Assembly: GCA_034670405.1 (NCBI GenBank)
Contig: JAXDDX010000048.1
Span: 1,302,001-1,366,000 of the forward strand
Source: Hoplostethus atlanticus
Taxonomy: Eukaryota > Chordata > Actinopteri > Trachichthyiformes > Trachichthyidae
Length of the DNA: 64,000 nucleotides
Direction of reading: 5' to 3'
Both the position numbers and the translations under genes were made by a program. Of the stretch, positions 53,543 through 64,000 are shown in pieces. Numbering within the stretch: the first letter of the stretch is position 1; the number at the start of each line of letters is the position of its first letter. Below the pieces are notes generated by a model, which saw only the letters and a list, made by a program, of their open reading frames with translations, was not told the origin of the DNA and made no database searches.

Positions 53543-54655
53543 GTGAGAAACCCCTCTTCCGTTTGGATGCCCGCAGACGACTCGTCTCAGAGAAACTCCA
53601 CCAAACGGCGAAACACTTTCTCTTGCGGGTGTTTTGCTTGAGCTGAAGGAACACTGTGATGCCGATGTGTTTTTTTGTATGTTGGTTATGTTTGAGGAGT
53701 GGCCAGGGGAAATGTAACGACAGGTTGCCGTGAGAAATGCCGTGCCGTCAACCGAGGTGAGGTAAAACGCTACACTTGCTAGTGTGTATGAGGCTTTGTG
53801 CTGAGGGCTGAACCGTGACCGCCCACTTTGTTGACATGAAGGAAGCGGCCCACAGAGGCCCTGCTGTCGGTCCTAACAGTGACCACCGCACGGTAAACAC
53901 TTGGGTCGATATCTATTCTGTTATTTTTCTTTTACAAGCTGTTTCCTGGTTGCGCTCGTGCTCGTACCGGGGGGGACCTGTGTTGCGCATCAACTGGTTC
54001 ACAAATCTGTACGGGATGACAGTTATATAGGCCTGTTCAGCTTTAATTAGGCAGCCTCCCAACCCAAAGTGATGCTCATGCCAAATTGAGACGCATGTGC
54101 GGACACCAAGTCTGCTCGTGTGGCCTGGCTGTTTGCAGACCTGCTGGTTAGTTTGTGTACAAAGGAGAAAAAAAAAAAAAAAGTGAGCATCATGGTGTGT
54201 GTGTGAGGTGGATGCTGTCTGGATTGCAGCGGGACCTGTCTTGTTTTCTCCAACCACAAGCAACCTCAATCTTACAGGGATGACCCTCCCTGCAATCCCA
54301 TTATTTCCGCCATAAACGTATGTAAGTATTTCTTTTTTTGTAAAAGCAGTTTTTCTGAAGCACATTTTTGCGATTGGCTTTAGCCACAAGAAAACGAGCC
54401 CTTGTCGTTGTTTTGAATCGCCCTTTATTTGTTCAAGAGCAAATTAGACTGCACAGCCTATGCCATGTTTCATATTTTTTATTAATGTTTGCCTCAGCTC
54501 AGCCTTCAGTTTAGCGATGTCTTACTGTATTTCACATTGACCAATAATTCTCCTCACTCTTCTCTCATACCTGCATAATTTATCCATGTAAACATGCATC
54601 TGTTGTTGCAATATTGCTGATGAAGTGAGGGAAAACAGAGCTGCATTGCTGCTAC

Positions 54656-54790
54656 CATAAAACTATAGTAATAAACTTTATTTGTATAGCTCCTTTCATA
54701 CACAAATGCAGCGCATAGTGCTTTATATTAAAAGGGGGGGGATTCAAATAGTTAAAAGGAGAAATAGGAAAATAAAAGTCAAGTGCAATT
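54656..54790 (-). mobile_element. LINE 3' tail, minus strand
   Basis: TAATAAACTTTATTTGTATA then GCTCCTTTCATACACAAATG and AGTGCTTTATATTAAAAGG is the reverse of the usual teleost L2/Rex-type 3' end. Confidence 0.6.
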
Positions 54791-55514
54791 ATGAAAATAG
54801 AAGAAAAAACATAAAATTCAGCATTTGAAGTGTAAAGAGTGCTAATTAAAAGCTTGCATGAAAAGTTTGTGTGAAAAATGTGAAAATGTTTTAAGCAGTC
54901 GTTTGTCCATCCTATGAGATTTGCTGGGTCTGATCCAGAGTGACACCCCCCTCCCCCTCGGAAATGAAACCTTGCACACGTGTCCATTGATTCTACAACA
55001 AAGTTGTCAGACTTTAAATTGTCATTTATCAAGTAGTTTTCCCTACAATACTTTCCTTGTGTCGAGGCATAACAACACATGCCAACTAAATGGGGACACA
55101 CCACCAGGGAAATTTTGGCACACTGGCCCGGTGAGTCTGACAAATCTGAGCTGATGAATGAATGAAGGCCACCAAATCGCCCAGGGCTCCTCAGATCTGC
55201 TACCCTGCCAAAAATCACGCATCTCTGTTGGTTGGACTAGTCGAAATGGAGATAGTCTGTTTTGCATTTATAGTGGAGCTTTGTGCAAACATCTGAAGTT
55301 CTGCCCGAGCAGACTTTCCCTACACAACCCGCATCACTGTGATTCTACATGGGATGGCATTGTTTTGATGACGAGAGGCAACACGGTTATGCGAGAGCTT
55401 ACAGCATTTCCCCACTGGGCTCTGTTGCCGCAGCATTGTTGGGACGCGTCCATGTTCTGATAACCTGAATAGTTTGCATGGACTTTGATATCTAGGCTAC
55501 TCCCTTCATTAATC

Positions 55515-55542
55515 TGTGTGTGTGTGTGTGTGTGTGTGTGTG
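55515..55542. repeat. (TG)n microsatellite
   Basis: About 14 TG units. Confidence 0.95.
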
Positions 55543-55834
55543 AGAAGAGAGCATGGCATCCAGATGGCATGTGTTTTGCTGTGCAGGGCATTCGCTGAAG
55601 TTTGCAGCTATATCAGTAGGATTCCACACCTCACAGTCTCTCAATACAATTTGTTGAATAAAATGCACAAGGGCCTTCCAACAATTTATGCAGAGGGTCT
55701 TATCCATTGGGCATTGTGAAGCCCTTTTGAGATTGTAACCGTGAGGGCTGTACAAATAAATATGATTTTATTTATAAGAATTAAACGTAAGGCTTTGGCT
55801 TTGCACAGTGATCATCAGCCCTGGTCTTGGAAAG

Positions 55835-56215
55835 CTTAAAGCAACTTTTTGGACATTAAAATAACAATAAATAAATAGGATATACTATACATTATCCCCG
55901 TTTGCCTGAAATTGGCTTTACAACATCGTATACCATTTGTTGTGGGTGTCTTGTATGGTCGTGGCCATGGTAAGCTGGGTTGTGGCTATCAAGGTGAGGC
56001 TTGCGGCCACAGAACGGGGAAGTCAGAGCAACAACGACAATGGAGGAAAGCAATAAGAATATAACAACAGCGGTGAACATCAGCGCTGCTTTTGTTATTG
56101 CAGAATGGCTGCGTTCACTGTCTGCTCGCTGCTGTAGCGGCTTCATGGATGCCGGTTGCCTCAGCCTAACAGTACACTTGCTGTCTCAAAGAGAAAAGTT
56201 GCATATTGTAGCTTT
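55835..56215. mobile_element. Repeat with inverted ends, probable MITE
   Basis: Left CTTAAAGCAACTTTTTGGAC and right AAAAGTTGCATATTGTAGCT, then TTGAG, are inverted relatives. The same end occurs at 46088 (CTTAAAGCTGCATTATGTA) and, more diverged, at 29943 (GAAGCTATAGTATGCAAC). Confidence 0.5.
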
Positions 56216-56812
56216 GAGGTCACAGGAGTTTGCTCAGAGCCATATACTGTATGCTACACCACATCCAACATAGTATTGCCTAAACAAACACCATACCTGG
56301 TAGACATTCAACATGGTGTGATTTTCAACAATAACAGGAGAGTTAGGAATGATGAGGGTATGTTACAAACAAGTGGACCTTTTTTTTTCTTCACCAAGGA
56401 TCGACATTGCAGTTTGCTGCTTTGTTGGATGCCTTTATCTCCAAGCAGACAGCTACAGCGCAACCTTATTGGCTTGTTTTCATCCCATTTCATGTATCTG
56501 TCTCTGGTTGTTTCCGTCTTTGTCATTGGACATTGAATTTTTGCGACTTGCAATCAGCTGCCTGCTCAGACAGATGGAGCCTTAAACAAGATGCTGGGAG
56601 TCGTGCAAAAGGAAGCCATTTCCCATTGGCAAAATGCATCTCCATTTGTCTGGGAATGTCTCTACCAGTGAGAGGCAGATTATGGGGATGCGATCAGAAA
56701 TGGCCTCCAGAGCAGACGATCAACAGAGTCTGAATTTCCCCAGAGAGTACAGCCAATCCCCTGACCTCCTTAGTCGGGGCTGTACATGCCGAGGGGGTGT
56801 GTGTGTGATGTC

Positions 56813-57100
56813 TCGGTAGTTAGCACTGTGGCCTCACAACCAGAAGGTAGCGGTTATGATTCCTGGTCCTTTCTACGTGGACTTTTTTTTTTGTTGTTCT
56901 CCTGGTTTCTTCCCACAACCGGGTGGATTGGAGCATCTAAATTGTCCGTAGGTATGAACGGGAGTGTCTGTCTATCTGTGTTAGCCCTGTGATGGACTGG
57001 AGAGCTGGCTAGGGTGTCTCCCTGCCTTCCACTCAGTGCATGCTGGCATAGGCTCCAGCACCCCCACCACCCTGAGAAGGAATAAATGAATGTCTGTGCT
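56813..57100 (+). mobile_element. Abundant teleost interspersed repeat (TAGCACTGTGGCCTCAC family)
   Basis: TTAGCACTGTGGCCTCAC, TTTCTTCCCACAAC, TCTAAATTGTCCGTAGGT, GTTAGCCCTGTGATGGACTG, GGGTGTCTCCCTGCC and TGGCATAGGCTCCAGCACC are in the standard order of this repeat. It ends AGGAATAAATGAATG. I recognise the family but not its formal class. Confidence 0.75.
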
Positions 57101-57942
57101 GAAGGCTGCGCAGGGAGCAATGCTTGCTTGCTTGTGTGCTTGTACGAGTGAGAATGGAGGGATGGATTAAGCTGCGGGTTAAATAGCTGTTATCTCCAGA
57201 AGTTGAATTGAGTGTGTACTACGTTTTTTTTTTTTAAGCATATAAGCCAAGGATGGGTGCCAGAGAGGTCCAAGAGTATTTTCATTCCAACCAATCACAG
57301 CAGTTGATTAGTTCCCCCCTCTCTGTTTGAAGGTGTGCTAATCAGTAATCTCATCTGCTGTAGTGTTTGGTTGGAATGAAAACCTGCAGACTCTTGGGTT
57401 ACGATTATTATCAGACCCACTACTATTAGTGCTCAAATCCAAAACCATCTTGGCCCGCTCTCCACTAATGTATCACAAAAACTGTAGGAATTTTCCACTC
57501 TAATCTGTCTGGACAAATATGTTCAGGCAGTCGTGCTTTCTTGGACCTCCACGGCACACAGCTGCCCATCCCTGATATAAACTGTAGCCTTTCTTGAACT
57601 TTCCATGAACTTTGCCTGAGTAATGCAACAAATTTCCAAGTATAATTGGAAACTGCATGCCTACGGACTTTGTTAAATACTTTGGATAGGTACAGTGATG
57701 TTCATGACGTGCATCAAGTAATGAGGTAAACATGAGGTAATGAGGTCATCACAAATTATAACTCTCAAAGAAAACATTTATTACAGAGATTGCCTGGGTT
57801 CAGTTCACAAATTTGTTTTTTGTTGACCGTTAACAATTAATCATTGCATTGTGATATATTGCTTCTTCACTGTTTCTGTCGGAGCTCTACTGTTATTTGC
57901 TAGCTTACCCATGTTTGTTGTTAAAATGTGACTTTAATGTCA

Positions 57943-57950
57943 CAGGCCAC
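57943..57950. repeat. hAT target-site duplication, left copy
   Basis: CAGGCCAC, identical to 58419-58426. Confidence 0.9.
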
Positions 57951-58418
57951 TAGGGGTGGGCGATAATCGTGTTTATCGTAATCACGATTTAATTATGTAA
58001 TCGTGGCAAATTTTCAAAATCGTTCATTTCGATTGTTATTTAGGCTACAAGAACGAGGAACGTCTAGAAGCGCCAGTTAGCAACGTAACATCACTTTCCC
58101 GCGAATGAATGGGCCAAATACTTTCACCAATGCGTGCGTTCATGAACTGTCCCCTTAAAAAAATACTACGTCGTATTCAGTCACGTCCCTCCGCCCCGTC
58201 CAATAACACCATGTTCAGACAGGTTTTGACCGTTCGTTTTTTGCGAGCCGCGAGTGAATGTGTCAAGCCGGACAGGAAGTCAGACACAGGAATGGCATAG
58301 AGCATCCGGTCAATTTCAAAATAAAACAAAACAAATACAATTATCGTTCATTAATCGTAATCGAGGTAAAAGTTTGAAATAATCACGATTTGATTTTTAG
58401 TCATATCGCCCACCCCTA
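57951..58418. mobile_element. hAT MITE, 468 bp, perfect 8-bp target duplication
   Basis: Termini TAGGGGTGGGCGATA and TATCGCCCACCCCTA are perfect inverted repeats over 15 bp. Subterminal AATCACGATTT words are repeated inside. Both flanks are CAGGCCAC. There is no transposase. The intact duplication suggests a recent insertion. The same terminus occurs at 23555. Confidence 0.93.
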
Positions 58419-58426
58419 CAGGCCAC
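58419..58426. repeat. hAT target-site duplication, right copy
   Basis: CAGGCCAC, identical to 57943-57950. Confidence 0.9.
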
Positions 58427-58539
58427 CATAAGCTCTGCCAGGTACCTGTTGATGCTCTGTATTGGTTGCTTACAGAAGGTCTAAAAATTACTTAAGACCC
58501 TTTATGAATGCAGTTCCTCTCTCTCAGAGCTTCCTACCC

Positions 58540-58680
58540 AGTGTTGGACTTGTTACTCAAAAAAAGTAATATGTTGCTCATTACTGGATACTCGTTAAGT
58601 AAAAATATTACTTATTACTCCTTTGGAGCAGTAATTTGTTACACTACTCGTTAACTATTACGTTACACCCATGTGTGTTT
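58540..58680. repeat. Interspersed repeat (CAGTGTTGGACT... TACTCGTTAAC family)
   Basis: CCCAGTGTTGGACTTGTTAC and repeated TTACT/AGTAAT words match the style of a common fish DNA-transposon end ('cagtgttggg...agtaatt...ttac'). Only one end is visible. Confidence 0.45.
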
Positions 58681-60194
58681 ACTTGCACCAAAGCATGGAC
58701 TCAGAATATATATTTTTAACATGCATAGTTGAATAATTCTGCACTCTTGTATGCCAAGTTGCTGCTCTTTCAAATTCACTCGCAGCACAATGTCCTCGTC
58801 TTGCTGGATCGTTCACATATGTATCTCAAAGTATGTACGAAACCGCCGTTGTTTCCAGTCTTTCAACCATTAAGGCATTCAACGATTCTTCAATCTTTTG
58901 AAAGTTTCCATCAAGACAGTTTTAGCACCAATGGACCAGTTTTTAGACGTCGCCAGAAGCTTGTTGAAGCTTGTCACTTCTCTCTCTTCTTATTATTAAC
59001 AGAACATTAGGCTCCATGTAAACCCAGCCATTACTTTCTTTGACTCAGCATATTCATATTTTCAATGCTTGATTTTAGAAATGGAATTGCTGTGAGTCAG
59101 AATGGTAAAACAGTTTTCTTTAATCTCCTAGTTAGAGGGCTGGATAAGTTGATTGGCTTTTTAGTTCATTATCAATGTGGTATTGGAACATCAGACATTT
59201 AACTCCACTGACTCATTAGGCAAGCAGCAACCTTTTTTGAAGTCAAAGTTTTTTTTTCATTGTTTTACTAGTTAAACTAATATAGTGAAACACCCATTTG
59301 TTCCTATTGTGGAATAATTTGTCACCACAGCCATCTCATCTTTTTCAGTGCTCAGTGTCACCTGGTCGATATCAGCATTGTTTGGATTACTGTCAGAGCG
59401 TCGGCTGACCGTACAGACTATCCTTCTTCTCAGTTACATGCACTGCTTGGCCACCCACAGCTCCAAGTCAGATTTCAGTGGTTTGAAAAATGGAGGGTAG
59501 ACTTTTTAAAAATGACTGTGGGGGAAAATGTGACGCCTCAGCTCTATTTTGTATTTTCTACGGCCTCATGTTTTATTAACTCAAGGACTTAAGGACAGCA
59601 GCGAGGGGCGATATCAAGGAATTTTTAGTTTCCAGAAAATAATTGTTTCCATTTCTTAAGAATGTTACTGAATGGAGCTGCTGCCACACCACAACAATCT
59701 TCTTCAGCTATCTCTTTTTCTAGCCTGGTGTTTATATATTTCTCCATTATTTGCGTAAAGCCAATTCTCTGTTGGACCTCCATGATTGCGCCAGATGTTT
59801 TGGAGAGTTGTGCAAAGTGCAAAGCCTCTAAAGGTATTGTTTTTTTTCCCCTCAGGCTGAGGCCTGTCTGGTCTACATTGTGTTTGTGTGGTAGTCATGT
59901 AGCAGCTGGCAGACTGGTTGCTAACTACTTGTGCTGATTTTTTCCTTCTGTCTTTTCTGTGGCCATGCTGTTGTTCTCTGTCACCATCGTGGTCGCTCGC
60001 TTCTATAATCATGTTGCATTGCTATTAATCTGAATTTCCTATTCTACCCTCTACAGCAGACTGGTTGTTGTCAGCTGGGGAATGGAGTCCTTTTCTACCA
60101 TTTCTCTGTGGCAGATACCCCAGTCTGCCACAGTGTTTGTCCATACATGTATGTAAGAACAGTCACGCTTGAACGATTGTGAAGACTAGAGGGG

Positions 60195-60320
60195 GCGGCC
60201 ATTATTTCATATATTATAGAGGAATAGTTCTTAAATAAATACAACTTATAAAGTCCTTATCTAAACCTTAAATCTTAATGAACATATCCCAAATAAAGAA
60301 CACACACAAATAATTATGAT
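60195..60320 (-). repeat. Copy of the 15.95-kb Tc1-like end
   Basis: ATTATTTCATATATTATAGA then GGAATA is shared with 15949-15972, followed by similar TATAAACCT / TCTAAACCT words and AAAGAACACACACAAATAAT. Confidence 0.55.
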
Positions 60321-61107
60321 ACACTTTGTTTGTCTATTTAACAAAACTGGTTAATTTAACAAAAACTCAGAAACCCCTTTGTCATTGACCAATCGGGAGG
60401 GGCTGCTCACATCCCCTCTATCAGCATCCAAATGGATTTTGCTGTGTTTTGGGGAGGGGGCGTTTGATTGGTTAACTTCACACTCAATTATTTACTCACC
60501 TGATTCTACTTTATTAAATGCAAGAGGAGGTTCACTTATTTTACCTGATTACCTTAAAATGTACTCAATTTGACAAGGTTCACTTTTTTCATGGGTAGTG
60601 ATTACAACTACTTAATACTGGTTTTAAAAATAAAGGGCATTTCTAACTCGAGCATGGTCAGTATGGAAAATGTCTGACCCTTAATTGGCCCCCAATTAGT
60701 CTGTAAATATACTCAATTTGTCAATTCTGGTGCCTTGCATACCCATGCATTTTCGTACAAAACATATTCCTCAAAATACATGAAAAAAATTCAAACTATA
60801 TATCAATTTGTAGTATTTATTTGCAATACATTTGTATCCTTTGATTTCCTTTTTAATGACCACACATCATACTGCTTAGCAACCATACTGCTCAGACGCA
60901 GCTTCAGCCCTACACAGAAATATCACCCCAATAACACCCTGGGTCTAGAATTCTTAGATTGAATTGAGTCTTTTAATCTTGTACAATTTGTTATAGGTCC
61001 AACCCACAAACAAGGTCATACACTTGACATTTTTTATGGCCTTACTCTGAACAATCTTGAAACTGACCGTCTTTCCTTCAGGCCTGCATTTACCAACTAT
61101 GTATATA

Positions 61108-61270
61108 TACAATTGCGAGAAACCCTTGTGAACCCTTTGGAATTTCCTGCATTCCTGCATAAATGGCTCCTAAAATATGGTCTGATCTCCATCTAAGGCA
61201 TAAAGATAAACACAATGTGATTTTAACAAGAAAAAACTGCACTTTTACACGTAGAAGTATATTTTATAAC
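61108..61270. mobile_element. Tc1-like terminal fragment
   Basis: TA-CAATTGCGAGAAACCC, TGTGAACCCTTTGGAATTTC, CTGCATTCCTGCATAAATG, CCTAAAATATGGTCTGATCT: the outer 160 bp of the Tc1 family of 35.1-36.3 kb, without transposase. Confidence 0.8.
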
Positions 61271-62107
61271 AGAGGCCACAAAAGGGGCGTTGCAACTTCA
61301 CACAATGGGTACCTCTAAAGGAAGCAGAGGAGGGTTGTTTATCACTCAAGCACAACTATTACATTTGAAATCTGATCGGCTCTAACTTGGATAGGGAGTC
61401 TAGCCAAAAGGATTTCATTCTAACTCGAGTGCAAGCTGCAGGCAACAGAAAGTAATTGTGATGCATTCCACATTCGATGAGCAATAGATGCAGGCGAGCC
61501 GTGTGGGAGCTCGTCATCTGAAGCTGTACAGATTTGTTTTCTTAAAAGTGTTTGAAATCTGCGGGAGGGGGATGTGTTTTGCGATCGGACCTTAACTACG
61601 AGTCCACTTTGTTGACACGGTACATTACAGCAAATTAGAGCAAGTAAGTTTGTACCATACAGCATATAGTGATAAATACTGCACATTTTCGGATGGCAAA
61701 CACTGTTTACCTCAGGAAAACTGAAATTAGCCAAATGTATTATCACTCATCACTTCTTACCATGAATAATGAACCCATGTCCGACCAGCCTCCCATCTTT
61801 TTGGAAAATGTTTGCTAATCTGTGGGAAACAAAAAGAGGATTTATTTTATACTATATTTCTCTCTCTTATGTATGGAAAAAAAATCCAGGTTTGGAATGT
61901 TTATTCAAGGAAAGTCTAATAAACCAATATTATTCTGCCGTGCTTAGCGTGACCAAAGCTCTAGCATTGTCATTCTTGTCACACCTAACGCTTTAAATGT
62001 TCTTACCTTCTTTGTTGTGGTTCACCATCGTGGGGGGAAAGCACTTAATTACACTGAGATCTACTTTGCAGAATGAACTGTAGTGTTCGCTATTATTACT
62101 TAGGCAT

Positions 62108-62172
62108 TTACAATTTCCGCATTTAGCAGATGCTTTTATACGGACCGACGTACAATTAGTGCAGCAGAATAA
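62108..62172 (-). mobile_element. Relic of an L2/SINE tail, minus strand
   Basis: CATTTAGCAGATGCTTTTAT followed by ACGGACCGACGTACAATTAG is the diverged reverse of the GTAAGTCGCTTTGGATAAAAG tail. Confidence 0.6.
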
Positions 62173-64000
62173 GTGAACATTCGTCAAACAGCAGCAGGAT
62201 AGGAAGTGTGTGTTTGTGTGCTGGAGGAATTGGTTGTATGTGTGTTGTTTAGGGTCAAATCATTTCAAATCATCTGCTCTTTAGTTACACTAACGTTTCT
62301 CATCTTAACACCCTTCACAGGTTCTGAATTGGCCTTCTCCTAGTTTCCAATTTTTAAAGATTGTTTAGGCTTTTTTTACTCTATTAATGTTCACAAAAAT
62401 GTTTTCCTAAAATTTGTAATCTTAATCTCAGTATGGTCATGCTTTTTACAATGCTCTTCCACTTTGTAGTCAGTCAGTCTATCTATAAACCCCTCTTAAT
62501 ACTGTGATAGGTACTGCCAAGTCGGGGAGGGTTAGTGATATGCTAGACTCAGCGCCAGTCTCCCCCCCCCACATCCATTACAATGAGTGGGGAAGCTTTC
62601 CTATGCAGCATGTTGAAGAGGGATGGAGGCTTTGGCACTTCTCCTATACTGACACTACACCTCCCTCACTGCTTTTCCTGCCCCCTGGCAAGATTTGACC
62701 TTACAAAAACAGTGGACAATCACGGTGGAAGTGAGAACAAAGTAAATCTGAGTAAAAGCTCATCAAGCCATCCATAATAAAACAACTTGGTGATTTGTCA
62801 AAGAGGAAAACTAGCGTATTCACAAGACATGAACACCAATAAACAAATGAGTTGAAAGTAACTGTAAAACGAGATGAGCCGACAACAAAATCAAAGTTTG
62901 ACCTGCAGTGATATTACACTGTAACACATGGAGTAATTGATGTTAAAAGCGATAATAAAAGTCTTCCGACATGGTAGGCTTCAAATACTGAGTTAGTGTG
63001 TCAGTGCTTCTTTTACAAGGATGTGTCTACAACAGGATTGTCAAACTCAAAAAGGGTGTGTGTAATATCGCAGCCTGACGTTCAAGGTCGGGAGCAGTTT
63101 GAAATGAAATTGTAATATGTCATGAAGTTGCAACATCATTAACAGATTTCAGTTTTGACTTGGACAAGGTTAAAGAATAAACAGAATTTGAGTTCCTGGG
63201 TCATAATGATAACTTCTGGAAATGAGTGAACATACCCTCTCCATCTTCTTGAGGTAATCCCTCCGCTTCTGCAGCATAGCCTTGCAGCAGTGTTGTTGGC
63301 TTTTCGAGCTGTCAGGCTCTGCTCTGAATTTAACTAGACATTGTCGGGCTGTAAGACGTCGGGCACAGGCGGGCTAGGGCTTAATTTCTAGCCCGACGCA
63401 GACCTCTAGTAACTTGGTAACCCGCTCATAGAACAAGGAATACTGCAAATTAAATATACCAAAGAGTGTAATATGTGCAACTTTAATAATTTAATCAGAA
63501 CAAAATGTGCAATTATACACTATTTACATTAAGACTGTGTAGCGTAGAGCACTTCAACCACAGTGCCTAAGTGAAGGTCTGAATTATCTGCATTATGTCT
63601 AAGAGGTTGCAGCTTAATGATGAGGCAGAGCAGTAAATGCTGACTGACAAAGAAAAGACTGCATGGGAGTTTGAGAAATTGTTAATAGTTAATAGTGCGT
63701 TACATCGATAGTAAGAGCTACAAATGCTAGCTCTTAGTGCATGACATAATGTTAGAATAGGAGGAGTACACTACCAAGAACTGTTTGTTTTCATCATTTA
63801 TCAAAAACATAAATACAATTGTATTACTCAGCTGATACAGTGTGACTTGTTTTGGTCTTTTAAAAATACCAAATATTGACTAAATTAATGGTCCTCTATG
63901 CGTTATTGTCGCTTCTGCTAGTGCTTTAACTTTGAAAACGGTTTTTAATTATTAATTCAATTCTTTGTGAAAACAGAGAATAGGTCAGATCAGTGACTTG

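Larger units (their letters stand above)
53543..64000 (+). other. Probable apba1 intron 1, runs off the window
   Basis: Begins at donor GTGAGA. No further exon was recognised. Contains the repeats listed separately. 58700-60190 and 61280-64000 hold nothing I can name apart from an L2-tail relic near 62110. Confidence 0.4.

Noticed and set aside
53913..54389. 158-codon minus-strand frame downstream of the putative apba1 exon
   Set aside because: It crosses a poly-A run (phenylalanine run) and shows no recognisable domain.
54652..55218. 188-codon minus-strand frame
   Set aside because: It runs through a LINE 3' tail and AT-rich sequence, its only hydrophobic parts are low-complexity, and there is no motif. 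Chance frame.
59625..60012. Overlapping minus frames of 65 and 102 codons
   Set aside because: They overlap each other in different frames with no family signal. Treated as intronic noise.
1..64000. Search for CRISPR-like arrays, operons or toxin-antitoxin pairs
   Set aside because: The sequence is intron-bearing vertebrate DNA. The only regular short repeats are microsatellites and one heptamer minisatellite without spacers.

Overview
The window is vertebrate nuclear DNA, almost certainly from a ray-finned fish. Two single-copy vertebrate genes are recognisable (ptar1 and the likely start of apba1). The rest is dense in teleost-type transposons: Tc1-like, hAT, PIF/Harbinger, a TTAA-inserting Kolobok-like element, L2 and L1/Tx1 LINE pieces, tRNA-derived SINEs with an L2 tail, and a solo LTR. 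No bacterial-type genes, CRISPR arrays or rRNA genes were seen.

Layout. 1-2.5 kb holds part of an immunoglobulin-superfamily receptor gene on the minus strand (BTLA-like Ig exon and an unlinked signal-peptide exon), wrapped in transposon debris. 2.8-21.7 kb is intergenic and is a nested pile of mobile elements: a broken LINE, a Ty3/gypsy RNase H piece, a hAT element with a 7/8 target duplication and an L2 tail inside it, a PIF/Harbinger element that keeps the N-termini of both transposase and Myb-like partner, and a solo LTR with an intact 5-bp target duplication. 21.7-51.7 kb is ptar1 on the plus strand: a compact promoter (NRF1-like site, perfect CRE, YY1-like start), seven coding exons (21813-47620) giving an uninterrupted 469-residue protein, and a probable 4-kb 3' UTR. 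Its introns carry Tc1, hAT, Kolobok-like and SINE insertions, two of which contain long perfect hairpins.

53.4-53.54 kb is a GC-rich first exon with a perfect donor and a 19-codon upstream ORF. From the conserved human order PTAR1-APBA1 on one strand I infer it is the non-coding first exon of apba1, which makes 53.5-64 kb its first intron, again with MITEs.

How the genes relate: ptar1 encodes the alpha-type subunit that with RABGGTB forms geranylgeranyltransferase III; apba1 (Mint1/X11) is a neuronal adaptor; the Ig receptor is immune. They are neighbours, not a pathway. I found no convincing new multi-gene system. The best second-look items are the two perfect inverted duplications inside ptar1 intron 1, the BTLA-like exon puzzle and the compact ptar1 promoter abutting an L1 remnant.
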